DNA from: Anaerococcus vaginimassiliensis
GTDB lineage: Bacteria > Bacillota > Clostridia > Tissierellales > Peptoniphilaceae
Assembly (NCBI RefSeq): GCF_900626155.1
Contig: NZ_LR130844.1
Span: forward strand, 806,061 to 870,060
Length of the DNA: 64,000 bases
Direction: 5' to 3'
Of this stretch, positions 26,553 through 36,445 are shown one piece after another. Within the stretch, counting starts at the first letter, position 1, and each line of letters opens with the position of its first letter. A program made the translations under genes and the position numbers. Under the pieces are notes generated by a model. The model did no database searches. It saw only the letters and a program-made list of their open reading frames with translations, and was not told the origin of the DNA.

Positions 26553-28073
26553 ATGCTAGATTCTTATAGACTAGATAATAAAAATATATTAAAAGGGAAG
26601 CGGGCTATTTCTTTAAATGAGTTGATTTCAGATGATGGGATTCTATCTGATAAGGCTGTGTCGGGTAATTTAGAATTAAATAATGGAAAAATAACTTTAG
26701 ATTTGAATGGAAGGTTAGCTGGAGGATCATTTAGCTATATTGATGAGATTGAAAAAATATATGGGTACTTAAGTAATAATCTGTATGTAGTCTTAGAAAG
26801 ATGCTATCTTACTAGCCAAAATATTATTTCTAATGGATATAATGTTGAGAGATATATTTCGAATTATGCATATATAATTTCATTAACTAATAATGATTTA
26901 TCATTTCTTAAGGATAAAGATGTTTGTGCAACTAGAACTAAGTTTAGCTTCTCTTATCTAGATGATTGGTATAATATTGATCCTCCTGTATTAAACGATA
27001 ATACTAGTAGAGATTCTTTTTCTATAAAATACGTTAATGAATATTCTAATGAAAACAGTTTCAATATTTTAGATAATGAATTTACTATAAAAATTAAGAG
27101 AGATATTAGGAGAATTTATAAAGTTAATAAAGGTTCTACTGTTAAAATGGATTATTATATAGAAGTTATATCTAATAATTACAAAGAGAAAACTATTAGT
27201 GAGTTCTATGAAATCTCACAATGGTTTATGAGACTGATTGATTATTTATCCCAATCTAAAAGAAAATTTTTACACTTCAAATTTTATCTAGAAGATGAAA
27301 ATAATAAATTTAAATCTAAATATTTAGACAATGGAGATCATGATTATGGATATCCAATATATTATGGTCAGTATATATTTCCTCAATTAGATGCGCAAGT
27401 ACTAGAACCTAAATTTTATTCATTGAGGTTGAGTGATATAAAAGAAGATTTAGAAGTTATAATTTATAGTTGGTTTAAATATAAAGATAATCTTAAACCT
27501 GTAATTGATTTATATATTCAAAATAATATTTCCAGCTTAGATATAGAAAGTATTCTTGTAAACCAAACAAGAATGATGGAAATATTTTATAATAATTTTT
27601 TCAATAGTGCTAGAGAAATTAAAAATAACTATACATCAAATTTAGACAATACTATTTTAGCAATTAAAAATTATCTAGATGAAAGTAACATAGAAATACC
27701 TATTAAAGAAGAAATAACCAAGAGACTAGGCACTAATAAAAAAAATAATCCTACTTTCAGAGAAAAACTAACTGTTATTTTAGAAAATGTTCCTGATCAG
27801 TTAAAAAGTGTATTTAATTTAGTAGAGAAGAAGTGGGAAAATGATAGTTCTATCGAAAAAAACTTTGCTAATAGGTTGAAAGATACAAGAAATCACCATA
27901 TACATGGTCCTAGAAATAATAAGAATAAATCACGTCTAAAAACTTTTAATGAGTTAAATAATGCTAATACTATTTTAGAATATATAATTTATTACCATGT
28001 TGTTAGTCAATTAGGGATAAGCGATGATAAATTATTAAATTATCCATTTATTAAAAATAAAATATATCTCTAG
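26553..28073 (+). CDS. ApeA-like HEPN-domain protein, candidate anti-phage defence
   Basis: A 506-residue single-gene candidate. The C-terminal region (about 335-500) is an all-helical HEPN domain. Its RNase-type R-x4-H motif is RNHHIH (R446, H451), followed by GPRNN, as in the HEPN domain of ApeA. The N-terminal 300 residues are beta-rich with the YIISL..NNDLSFL and FKFYLEDE pattern of the ApeA N-terminal domain. Known ApeA proteins give abortive-infection-type phage defence. The ATG at 26553 follows GGAAGG by 10 bases; a GTG sits at 26550, and a GTG at 26520 lacks a ribosome site. It is AT-richer than its neighbours, suggesting transfer. Function is inferred from the domain. Confidence 0.65.
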   Translation: MLDSYRLDNKNILKGKRAISLNELISDDGILSDKAVSGNLELNNGKITLDLNGRLAGGSFSYIDEIEKIYGYLSNNLYVVLERCYLTSQNIISNGYNVERYISNYAYIISLTNNDLSFLKDKDVCATRTKFSFSYLDDWYNIDPPVLNDNTSRDSFSIKYVNEYSNENSFNILDNEFTIKIKRDIRRIYKVNKGSTVKMDYYIEVISNNYKEKTISEFYEISQWFMRLIDYLSQSKRKFLHFKFYLEDENNKFKSKYLDNGDHDYGYPIYYGQYIFPQLDAQVLEPKFYSLRLSDIKEDLEVIIYSWFKYKDNLKPVIDLYIQNNISSLDIESILVNQTRMMEIFYNNFFNSAREIKNNYTSNLDNTILAIKNYLDESNIEIPIKEEITKRLGTNKKNNPTFREKLTVILENVPDQLKSVFNLVEKKWENDSSIEKNFANRLKDTRNHHIHGPRNNKNKSRLKTFNELNNANTILEYIIYYHVVSQLGISDDKLLNYPFIKNKIYL

Positions 28074-28227
28074 TAGGAAATTAATTATTAATATATTTTA
28101 ATTGGAAATAATAGAATTAAATGACAATTAATAAGAAAAGTACAGAAAGATTAAGTATTTGAAACGTTTGTAAAGAAAAAGGAAACGTAACAAATGCTTA
28201 ATTTTGCAAAAAATGGAGAATATTTAA

Positions 28228-28881
28228 TTGAAGAAAATACTAATAATTGAAGATGATAAAAATTTAAATAAAGGACTTTCCATAGCCTTAAATAAAGAAT
28301 ATGAAATTTTTTCTGTAAACACAATTAGTGAAGCTAAAAATTTTATTGATGATGCGGATTTGATTTTACTTGATATGAACTTACCAGATGGAGATGGACT
28401 TGAAATAATAAAATATACTAGACAATCTTCATCAATTCCTATAATAGTTTTATCAGCCATAGATCTAGAAGCATATATAATTTCAGCCATAAATTTAGGG
28501 GCAGACGACTATCTAACAAAACCTTTTTCTTTGGGGATATTAGAAGCAAAGATAAAAAGAGCTTTTGAAAAAATAGTGTCTAGTGATTTAAATCTTTATA
28601 AGAAAGATGGTCTAGACTTTAATTTCAATGAAAATACTTTTTATGTAGACAATAAAAATATAGATCTCACAAGGACAGAGACAATAATTTTACACTACTT
28701 GATAAAAAACAAGTCTCAAGTTATTACTAAGGAATTACTATTTGATTTTGTTTGGGGAGTAGATGATGGATTTATTGATCAAAATACATTGAGCGTCAAT
28801 ATTTCTAGGATAAGAAATAAATTAAAACCCTATGACCCAATAGAAACAGTTTTTGGAGTTGGATATAAATGGCAATTTTAA
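28228..28881 (+). CDS. OmpR-family response regulator
   Basis: DNA-binding regulator of the two-component pair. It has 217 residues: a receiver domain with phospho-acceptor Asp49 (ILLDMNLPDG) and DYLTKPF, then a winged-helix output domain ending in VFGVGYKW. The start is a TTG behind a GGAG site, with MKKILIIEDD as expected for a receiver. It overlaps the kinase gene by 13 bases. The neighbouring ABC transporter suggests a Bce- or Vex-like role in antimicrobial peptide response. Confidence 0.9.
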   Translation: MKKILIIEDDKNLNKGLSIALNKEYEIFSVNTISEAKNFIDDADLILLDMNLPDGDGLEIIKYTRQSSSIPIIVLSAIDLEAYIISAINLGADDYLTKPFSLGILEAKIKRAFEKIVSSDLNLYKKDGLDFNFNENTFYVDNKNIDLTRTETIILHYLIKNKSQVITKELLFDFVWGVDDGFIDQNTLSVNISRIRNKLKPYDPIETVFGVGYKWQF

Positions 28882-29741
28882 TAGGTATTCTAGTAATTTT
28901 AATTGGAATTCTTTTATATAAATATATTGTTTTGAAAAATCAAATGAGTGAACTTTCAGCTTATATTGATAAGGCTTTGGATGGAAATTTAGAAATTACA
29001 GAATTTGATGAAAAGGAATTATCTAAAATAAAATCAAAACTCATTAAATTCTTATACGCAAACCAAGTAAAAGAAAAGAAGATAAATACAGAAAAAAGTA
29101 AAACAAAAGATTTAATAGCAGATATATCACATCAAACCAAGACACCAATTACCAACCTTTCTTTATACATTAGTCTTTTAGAAGATGATCCGAAAGATGA
29201 GTATATTGAAATTATAAAGTATGAACTTAATAAACTAGAATTTTTAATACAAAATCTAGTAAAATCTTCTAGGCTAGAATCCGATATTATTTCCTTACAA
29301 AAACATCAAGCAAATTTAAAAGACATAGTAGAAGATGTTTTGAGAGAATTTAAAGTAATATTATATGAAAAATGTATAAGCATAAATTTAAAAGACGAAG
29401 ACTTAATTTTCAATTTTGACGAAAGGTGGCTTAAAGAAGCCATTCACAATCTTGTAGATAATGCTATAAAATACTCGCCCAATGGTTCTACTATTAATAT
29501 TTCAATTTATAAATCTTACCTAAACTACAATCTAGACATAGAAAATGAGTACAAAGACTTATCAGAAGAAACTTTGCCAAAGATATTTGAAAGATTTTAT
29601 AGAGGGAAAAATTCAGTTTCCAAGGACGGTTTGGGTTTAGGTCTATATATAGGCAGAGAAATTATAGAAAAACATGGTGGTAATATAAGAGCGTCTTTGG
29701 ATGAAAATAGAATAAAATTTTCAGTAGACTTCCCTTTGTGA
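28869..29741 (+). CDS. Sensor histidine kinase with a short membrane anchor
   Basis: Partner of the response regulator. It has 290 residues with one N-terminal helix (residues 2-22) and no extracellular sensor domain. The His box is ADISHQTKTP (His88), with N box LVDNAIKYSP and G box GLGLGLYIGRE. The lack of a sensor loop suggests that it senses in the membrane or through the adjacent ABC transporter, as Bce-type kinases do. That link is weakened because the transporter's permease is interrupted. Confidence 0.88.
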   Translation: MAILIGILVILIGILLYKYIVLKNQMSELSAYIDKALDGNLEITEFDEKELSKIKSKLIKFLYANQVKEKKINTEKSKTKDLIADISHQTKTPITNLSLYISLLEDDPKDEYIEIIKYELNKLEFLIQNLVKSSRLESDIISLQKHQANLKDIVEDVLREFKVILYEKCISINLKDEDLIFNFDERWLKEAIHNLVDNAIKYSPNGSTINISIYKSYLNYNLDIENEYKDLSEETLPKIFERFYRGKNSVSKDGLGLGLYIGREIIEKHGGNIRASLDENRIKFSVDFPL

Positions 29742-29829
29742 GAAGTCTTTTTTCTTACAAAACTGTAAGAAGTCTTGTAAGTACTTTGTAAGATATGAAT
29801 GTTATATTAAATGTAAAGAGGTGATAGAT

Positions 29830-30501
29830 ATGTTAAAAGTAGAAAATTTAAAAAGATATTATAAGACAAATGACTTGGAAGTAAGAGCTCTTGACGGAGT
29901 ATCTTTCGATGTGGAAAAAGGAGAATTTATTTCTATAATTGGAGCATCAGGATCTGGTAAATCAACTTTATTACATTTATTAGGTGGGCTTGATTATCCT
30001 ACAAGCGGAAAAGTTTTAATTGATGATACTGACATTTATGCATTGAAAGATGATGAGAGAACCATTTTTAGGAGAAGAAATATTGGTTTTGTCTTTCAAG
30101 CATATAATCTTTTGCCAATGCTAAATGTATATGAGAATATAATTATTCCCTTTGGTCTTGATGGGGACAAAGTAGATAAGAAATATGTTGATTCCGTAAT
30201 AGACATTCTAGAGATAAGTGATCAAAAAAATAAAATGCCAAACGAATTATCAGGTGGACAGCAACAAAGAGTTGCTATAGCAAGAGCCTTGGTTACAAAA
30301 CCTTCTTTAATTCTAGCTGACGAACCTACAGGAAATTTAGATTCAAAATCTTCTTCCCAAGTTGTCTATTTATTAAAAAAGATTAATAAAGATCTTGGAA
30401 ATACTATTCTTATGATTACTCACGATGATGCCGTCGCTCAAGCTGCAGAAAAAACTCTAAGGATAGAAGATGGAAGGCTGGTGGGAAATAATGAAAGTTA
30501 A
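29830..30501 (+). CDS. ABC transporter ATP-binding protein (MacB/LolD type)
   Basis: ATPase of the transporter encoded next. It has 223 residues with Walker [10 protein letters not shown] loop FQAYNLLP, signature LSGGQQQR and Walker [13 protein letters not shown], the last typical of the MacB/LolD/BceA group. ATG 29830 is chosen because AGAGG lies 8 bases upstream; the GTG at 29821 overlaps that site. The 3' end overlaps the permease gene by 11 bases. Confidence 0.9.
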   Translation: MLKVENLKRYYKTNDLEVRALDGVSFDVEKGEFISIIGASGSGKSTLLHLLGGLDYPTSGKVLIDDTDIYALKDDERTIFRRRNIGFVFQAYNLLPMLNVYENIIIPFGLDGDKVDKKYVDSVIDILEISDQKNKMPNELSGGQQQRVAIARALVTKPSLILADEPTGNLDSKSSSQVVYLLKKINKDLGNTILMITHDDAVAQAAEKTLRIEDGRLVGNNES

Positions 30502-32971
30502 AAATAGAGCTTACATTAAACGTTTAGCAAAAAATATTTTAAATGCTAATAAAAGCAGGAGAAATATTCTCTTATTAGCCATTGCTTTGACTTCTATACT
30601 ATTTACAAGTCTGTTTTCTGTAGCCTTAGGTTTAGGAAAAAGCATGGAAACCCAAACAATGAAAACTATTGGAACAATCAGCCACGGATCTTTTAAAGAA
30701 CTTTCTGACGAAGATGTAGAAATATTAACTCACGATAAGGATATAAAGGATTTTTCAGTAAGAGAGAAAGTTGGAATTCTTGACGATGAAAAAATAAGTG
30801 CAGAACTATCTTATATGGATAAGAAAGGATTTGAATGGTCTCTAATAGAAAAAGTTAAAGGGAAATTTCCTGAAAAAGAAAACGACGTATTTATAGATTT
30901 AGCAACTGCTAAAAAATTAGGTTATAAGGGTGAAATTGGAGAAGAGATAGAAATTCCATACAGTATTGAAAAACCTTACACAGGAGAGATTATTGAAAAG
31001 AAAAGTGATAAATTTATTATATCTGGAACTTTTTAAAATCCAATTGACTCCAATGTTGGTGTAGGACAAATCTATTTATCAAAAGCTTATGTAGATAAAT
31101 TATCACTTCCAGAAAATAATAAAGATTTGGAAGTAATGCTAAAAAATTCCTTTATGATAAGGAATAAGCTTTTAAAAATTGCCGAGAAAAATGGTTATAA
31201 AGTGGTAGATGACCCTGGAAATTTATCCGAAAAGGAAATAAGAATTGGTGTTAACTTTGCTTATATTTTTTCTGGTGATAGTAGTTTTGATTTTAAAACA
31301 TTTCTACCATACTTAGCTTTTTTGATTTTGGTAATAGTCGCAGGATACTTAATAATAAACAATATTTTTAAGATATCCGTTAATGAAGATATTAAACTTC
31401 TAGGACTTTTAAAAACAATTGGAATGACAAAGCCACAAATCAAAAAACTTGTTCATCTAGAGTCTATAGCAGCTTCCCTTCCTTCAATAATAGTTGGAGA
31501 TATAGTGGGAATTTCTATCGGGAAAATTATTTTAAATAAAATATTTGCAAATAATGAGATGTTAACGGATGTAAAATTATCACTCATGGTAATAATCTTA
31601 ATTATCTTATTTTCGACAGCCTTCACTTTGCTTACAGTATTTCTATCTGTTATGAGACCTGCTAGGTTCGCAGCAAAAGTTTCTCCCATAGATGCCAGCA
31701 GATACAATGAAACCACGATAAAAAAGAAATATAAGAGTGAGAATATTTCTCTAGGAAAACTTGCTAGAAGACAAGTCTTTTCCAATAAATTTAGATTTAT
31801 TTCAATTATTCTATCTATGAGTCTATCCGCTGTTATTTTAAACAGTGTTTTAACTTATACTGGTAATATTGATCTAGAAAAGGGAATTTCTGATGTCATT
31901 ACAACAGACTATAATATAGCAAGCCCAAAATACTTTAGGTATATGTATTTAGGTAGTGAAGAAGGAATTGATAAAAAGTTTATTGATGAGATAGAAAACT
32001 ATAAGGGCTTTAAAAGTGGGGGAGCTTTATACTACTATGGTTATGAATACGATTATCCAGATATAAAAATAGAAGATAATAAAGTTGCTCCAATATTATT
32101 AGGAATAGATGATTATTTAATAAACAAACAAAAATTTATAGATGGAGAATTTGATAAAGACAAATGGCAAACAGGAAATTATATAATCATAGGAGAATAT
32201 GGAGATGAAAAATCTGCATTTAAAGCTGGTGATAAAATAAAAATCAATGTTAATAATAAGGTCAAAGAAGTCCAAGTGATGGGCAAGTTTGAGTATAACT
32301 TTTCAAATGGTCTTAGATATTTTCCTGTGATTAAGGAAGATATAAATGACGAATCTAGTCCTACTTTAAGTTTGGAATATATTTATATGAATCCGAATGA
32401 GTATAGTAAGCTTACAGGAGATAAAAGTATAATGTCCTATGGATTTGATGTAGAAGATAGTGAAAAGGAAAATTTTGATAATCTATTAAAAACTTTTGAA
32501 AATGAGCCAGACTTTTCCTATGATTCAAGGGATCTTCAGATCAAATCTACAATGGAATTTAAAAACCTAATAGAATTTGCTGGTTACAGTCTATCTATAG
32601 TATTATTCTTAATATCTGTATTGAATTTTATAAATGTTATTGCTACTGAAATACTACGAAACATGGTGAACTTATCAATTCTTGAAGCTATTGGAATGAC
32701 AAAGAAAAACATCAAAAAATATTTGGTCAAAAAGAATTTGATTTATTCTTTAAGTGGCTTAGTATTTTCTTTCATCATTATGCTTCTTGTAGATAAATTT
32801 ATCTTGATGGATTTTATGGCAGCAACTAAGTGGACTTCCTATAAATTTGTAATCATGCCGCTTATCCTTGTAAACTTTGTAAATATAATTATTGGGATAT
32901 TATTTACAGGTAGATTTTATGAAAAGCACAGTCAAAACAGTCTTGTAGATAGGATAAGAAGTTTAGAATAA
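30491..32971 (+). pseudogene. FtsX-like ABC permease with an in-frame stop
   Basis: A permease of about 826 codons carrying TAA at 31034-31036 (codon 182), between SGTF and NPIDSNVGVGQ, with both sides in the same frame. The first part has a helix and an extracytoplasmic domain. The second resumes with that domain, then two FtsX-type four-helix blocks separated by a second large extracellular domain. An AAA-to-TAA change is the simplest cause. Restart is possible at ATG 31127, which would give a 614-residue protein lacking the first helix. Otherwise the transporter is dead while its ATPase and two-component system stay intact. Confidence 0.82.
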
Positions 32972-32995
32972 ATATGTTTTATGTTAACTAGAAAT

Positions 32996-33031
32996 AAAAA
33001 AGGCTGTGAGCATTTAAACTCATAGCCTTTT
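32996..33031 (+). terminator. Terminator after the permease
   Basis: AAAAAGGCTGTGAG / CTCATAGCCTTTTA. Confidence 0.8.
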
Positions 33032-33077
33032 ATCTTGAAACCTACGACTCTCTAAATCAGGTTATCTAAAATACTTA

Positions 33078-33108
33078 ATTCAATGAGCTTTTCGGCTCAC
33101 TTTTTTTG
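33078..33108 (+). terminator. Second terminator-like hairpin
   Basis: TGAGC / GCTCA stem with TTTTCG loop and seven T residues, upstream of rbsK; it isolates rbsK from the preceding operon. Confidence 0.6.
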
Positions 33109-33162
33109 TACAAACTTTTATATTTATCTTAAAAATATATAATAGATAGTAAAGGAGTTAGT

Positions 33163-34095
33163 ATGGAAAAAGTAATAGTATTTGGATCTTTTGTTGTTGA
33201 TCTTATGGCAAGAGCGGATAGGTTGCCAAAGGCTGGAGAAACTGTTAGGGGCAATTTCTTTAAAATGGGACCTGGAGGTAAAGGTTTTAACCAAGCTGTA
33301 GCTTGTCACATGGCAGGAGGAGACCTTACAACTGTAATTAAGCTTGGCAAAGACGAATTTTCAAAACTTGCAACAAATCTTATGGATGAGATAAATATGA
33401 GTAGGGACTATGTTTTATATAGTGATGACAAGCCAACAGGCGTTGCCTTGATTCCAGTAGATGAAGTAAGTGGCGAAAATCAAATTATGATTGTTCCAGG
33501 AGCTAGTGAAACAATAAGTAGCGAGGAAGTATACAAGTTAGAAGATATAATCGAAGATGCATCTTATATCCTTCTCCAATACGAAGTAAATCAAGACGCC
33601 AATGAACTTGTAAAAAAAATATCCCTAGAAAAATCCAAGAAGGTCATTGTAAACACTGCGCCTTATGTAGATGTTGACAAGAAGTTTTATGATGGTCTCT
33701 ATCTTGTTACTCCAAATGAAAGCGAAGCAGAATCTCTTACTGGAGTTAAGGTAAATGATTTGAAATCTTTAAGGAAAGCTTCTAAGCTTATAAAAGATAT
33801 GGGTGTTAAGAATGTAATCATAACCCTAGGAAAAGAAGGTGTCTTTGTAGATTCTGACGGAAAAAGTGAAATTATCCCTAGTTACAAGGTAAAGGCAGTA
33901 GATACAACTGGAGCAGGAGATGCCTTTAATGGAGGCTTGTTAGCGGCCCTATCGGAAGGAAAAGATATCTTTAGTGCAGCTAAATTTGCAAATGCTACAG
34001 CAGGACTTGCTGTTACAAAAATGGGAACATCTGTTGCTATGCCAACAAGAGTTGAGATAGACCAATTTATACAAAGGATGGATCATGCAAACTAG
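33163..34095 (+). CDS. rbsK: Ribokinase (PfkB family)
   Basis: Phosphorylates ribose to ribose-5-phosphate in the cytosol. It has 310 residues. The first PfkB signature (GGKGFNQAVACH) and the second with the catalytic Asp (DTTGAGDAFNGGL) are intact. N-terminal VFGSFVVDLMARADRLPKAGETV is ribokinase-like. Good AAAGGAG site. It overlaps the NUDIX gene by 11 bases. No ribose transporter is adjacent, so the substrate could be another pentose or nucleoside sugar. Confidence 0.85.
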   Translation: MEKVIVFGSFVVDLMARADRLPKAGETVRGNFFKMGPGGKGFNQAVACHMAGGDLTTVIKLGKDEFSKLATNLMDEINMSRDYVLYSDDKPTGVALIPVDEVSGENQIMIVPGASETISSEEVYKLEDIIEDASYILLQYEVNQDANELVKKISLEKSKKVIVNTAPYVDVDKKFYDGLYLVTPNESEAESLTGVKVNDLKSLRKASKLIKDMGVKNVIITLGKEGVFVDSDGKSEIIPSYKVKAVDTTGAGDAFNGGLLAALSEGKDIFSAAKFANATAGLAVTKMGTSVAMPTRVEIDQFIQRMDHAN

Positions 34096-34528
34096 ATTAA
34101 TGAACATGGTTATGATAAAAGATGTAGAGAATAATCAAGTTTTGGTTTTGGATAAGGTCAAAAAGTACGGCTGGGAAGGTCTTACCTTCCCCGGTGGCAA
34201 GGTCGAAGAAAATGAAAGTCTAACCGATTCTGTCATAAGAGAAGCCAAGGAAGAAACAAACCTAGATATCAAAAATCCAAGGCTAGTTGGTCTTATAACT
34301 TGGATAGTTGAAGGAAGAAGAGATATGGGCTTTATCTATGAAACAGAGGAGTTTTCTGGAGAGCTGGTAGAAGAAAATAGAGAAGGCAAACTCTTCTGGA
34401 CATCTTTTGAAAAGATGAAGGAGATGGACGGTCTAAGTGAATCCATGGATAAAATATTCATGATATATGAAAGACGTGCACAAGAAATCACTTGGTTTTA
34501 TGATGAGGGAAGAGTAATCTATCAATAG
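34085..34528 (+). CDS. NUDIX hydrolase, MutT/8-oxo-dGTPase type
   Basis: Hydrolyses nucleoside diphosphate-X compounds; the closest type is 8-oxo-dGTP diphosphatase. It has 147 residues. The Nudix box G-x5-E-x7-REUxEEx is complete (GGKVEENESLTDSVIREAKEET). The start lies inside the 3' end of rbsK. Substrate not determined by sequence. Confidence 0.88.
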   Translation: MQTRLMNMVMIKDVENNQVLVLDKVKKYGWEGLTFPGGKVEENESLTDSVIREAKEETNLDIKNPRLVGLITWIVEGRRDMGFIYETEEFSGELVEENREGKLFWTSFEKMKEMDGLSESMDKIFMIYERRAQEITWFYDEGRVIYQ

Positions 34529-34703
34529 TAAAGATGCTTGATTGAAAAAATATAAGCGATTTGTTATAATTAAAGAAGTGTATGACACAGACCATAACAG
34601 TTATTATTAAAATAAAAAAGTAATAATTTTACTTAAAATTTATTTTCAAAAAGCTATAATTTATTAAATTTGTAACTATTTTAGACATTGAGATGAGGTA
34701 AAT

Positions 34704-35732
34704 ATGATACTTGATAAGAATGATAAACAATTAGTAGAAAGATACCAAGATTTTGTTAAAAACTCACCTTATGGGCATTTTATGCAAGATATGCGTTGGG
34801 CAAATATCAAAAGTAATTGGGACAGCGTGTATTTTTACCATGAAGAAGATGGAGAAATCAAAGGAGCACTTTCTGTAATTTACATAAAGGACTCTAAGGT
34901 AGGAAAGAATTTCTTTTATGCACCAAGAGGACCTGTGTGCGATTTTAAAGATGTAAAGCTCGTGAAAACTCTTATAGAAGAAGCCAAAGACTTTGCGAGT
35001 GAAAACGACGGTTTTCTTCTAAGAATCGATCCTTTGGTTAGAAATGACGAAGATATAGTGAGCTTATATGCGGAAAATGGCATAGAAATTCGCCACGACA
35101 AGACAACTTCTTCCCAACCTTTAATGAATATGGTTTTAGATATTAAAGGAAGAGATATTGATGAGATTTTTGCTAATTTCTCTAAAAATACAAGAAAACA
35201 CACTAGAAAATCTTACAGAGATGGAATAGAAACTAGGGAATTGGGCGAAGAAGGAATTGATATTTTATATTCTGAGGTCGTAGATACTGCCGAGAGAGCT
35301 GGCATAAACCACAGACCTTATGAATATTTCAAGAGTCTTTATGATAATTACAAGGATGAAATTAGATTATCAGGATGTTTCTATGAAGATGAGCCAGTAT
35401 GCACATCAATGCTAATTTGCTATGGAAATAGGGCGACCGCTCTTTATGGTGGATCTAGCGATGAATACAAAAACATGGGTCAAAACTACCAAATAAACTA
35501 CGAAGAAGTAAAATATGCCGCTGATAATGGCTACAGCCACTATGATATGGGTGGAATATTTGAAGATGACGATAGCGACGGACTATATAGTTTCAAGAGG
35601 AAATTTACAGAGGACAATGTAGAAGATCTCATAGGCGAAATAGACGTGGTTATAGATGAGAAACTTTATGACGATTATATAAAAGAAAAGAACCCACACT
35701 TTAAGAGAGAAGAAGAAAACTCTGAGGAATAA
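34704..35732 (+). CDS. FemX/FemAB-family peptidoglycan branching aminoacyltransferase
   Basis: Adds the first amino acid of the peptidoglycan cross-bridge, using aminoacyl-tRNA and lipid II. It has 342 residues in two GNAT-like subdomains. Landmarks are HFMQDMRWANIK near the N-terminus, FFYAPRGPVCD, the FSKNTRKHTRKSYRDGIE segment, and the late GYSHYDMGGIF motif. No coiled-coil arm, so FemX-like rather than FemA/B. A 175-base AT-rich gap precedes it. A MacB-type ABC operon begins 2 bases later. Confidence 0.85.
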   Translation: MILDKNDKQLVERYQDFVKNSPYGHFMQDMRWANIKSNWDSVYFYHEEDGEIKGALSVIYIKDSKVGKNFFYAPRGPVCDFKDVKLVKTLIEEAKDFASENDGFLLRIDPLVRNDEDIVSLYAENGIEIRHDKTTSSQPLMNMVLDIKGRDIDEIFANFSKNTRKHTRKSYRDGIETRELGEEGIDILYSEVVDTAERAGINHRPYEYFKSLYDNYKDEIRLSGCFYEDEPVCTSMLICYGNRATALYGGSSDEYKNMGQNYQINYEEVKYAADNGYSHYDMGGIFEDDDSDGLYSFKRKFTEDNVEDLIGEIDVVIDEKLYDDYIKEKNPHFKREEENSEE

Positions 35733-35734
35733 AT

Positions 35735-36445
35735 GTGAGCCTAATTGAGATTAGGGGGCTAAAGAAATATTATAAGCTAGGAGATAATATTATAAAGGCT
35801 CTGGATGGAATAGACCTAGATATAGAAGATGGAGAGTTTGTAGCTCTCTTGGGAACAAGTGGATCAGGCAAATCAACGCTTCTAAATATGCTTGCAGGTC
35901 TTGAAAGACCAAGTAAGGGAACGATTAAATATGGAAATATATCCCTAACTGACTTAGATGAAAATCAAATTACAAAATTTAGAAACTTAAATGTTGGATT
36001 TGTTTTTCAATCTTATAATCTTTTGCCTTACTTATCCGCTTGGGAGAATGTTTCTTTGCCACTTACCTTTAAGGGGCTTGACAAAGAAGATAGAAAAAAG
36101 GAAGCGGCAAAAATCTTAAAGGAAGTTGGTCTTTCTGATAGGATGAATAACAAACCCAATGAGCTATCCGGTGGTCAACAACAAAGAGTTTCTATTGCTA
36201 GAGCCTTTGTTGGTAGACCTAGGATAATCTTTGCTGATGAGCCGACAGGAAATCTAGATACCAAGACGAGTTTTGAGATAATGAATCTAATAAAAAAGAT
36301 AACCAGAGAAAATAATCAGACCTTTATTATGGTAACCCATGATGATGAGATGACAGAATTTGCTGACAAAGTTCTTTATATGAGAGATGGACACCTAGAA
36401 AAAGTCCACGAGAAATATACAATTGACGAGGTACTCAATAAATGA
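35735..36445 (+). CDS. ABC transporter ATP-binding protein (MacB/LolD type)
   Basis: A 236-residue ATPase with Walker [27 protein letters not shown] and [15 protein letters not shown] start 35735 with GAGG 8 bases before; the only nearby ATG (35732) runs into TGA at once. It overlaps the next gene (ATGA). With the two following genes it forms a three-part export or envelope-stress transporter. Confidence 0.9.
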   Translation: MSLIEIRGLKKYYKLGDNIIKALDGIDLDIEDGEFVALLGTSGSGKSTLLNMLAGLERPSKGTIKYGNISLTDLDENQITKFRNLNVGFVFQSYNLLPYLSAWENVSLPLTFKGLDKEDRKKEAAKILKEVGLSDRMNNKPNELSGGQQQRVSIARAFVGRPRIIFADEPTGNLDTKTSFEIMNLIKKITRENNQTFIMVTHDDEMTEFADKVLYMRDGHLEKVHEKYTIDEVLNK

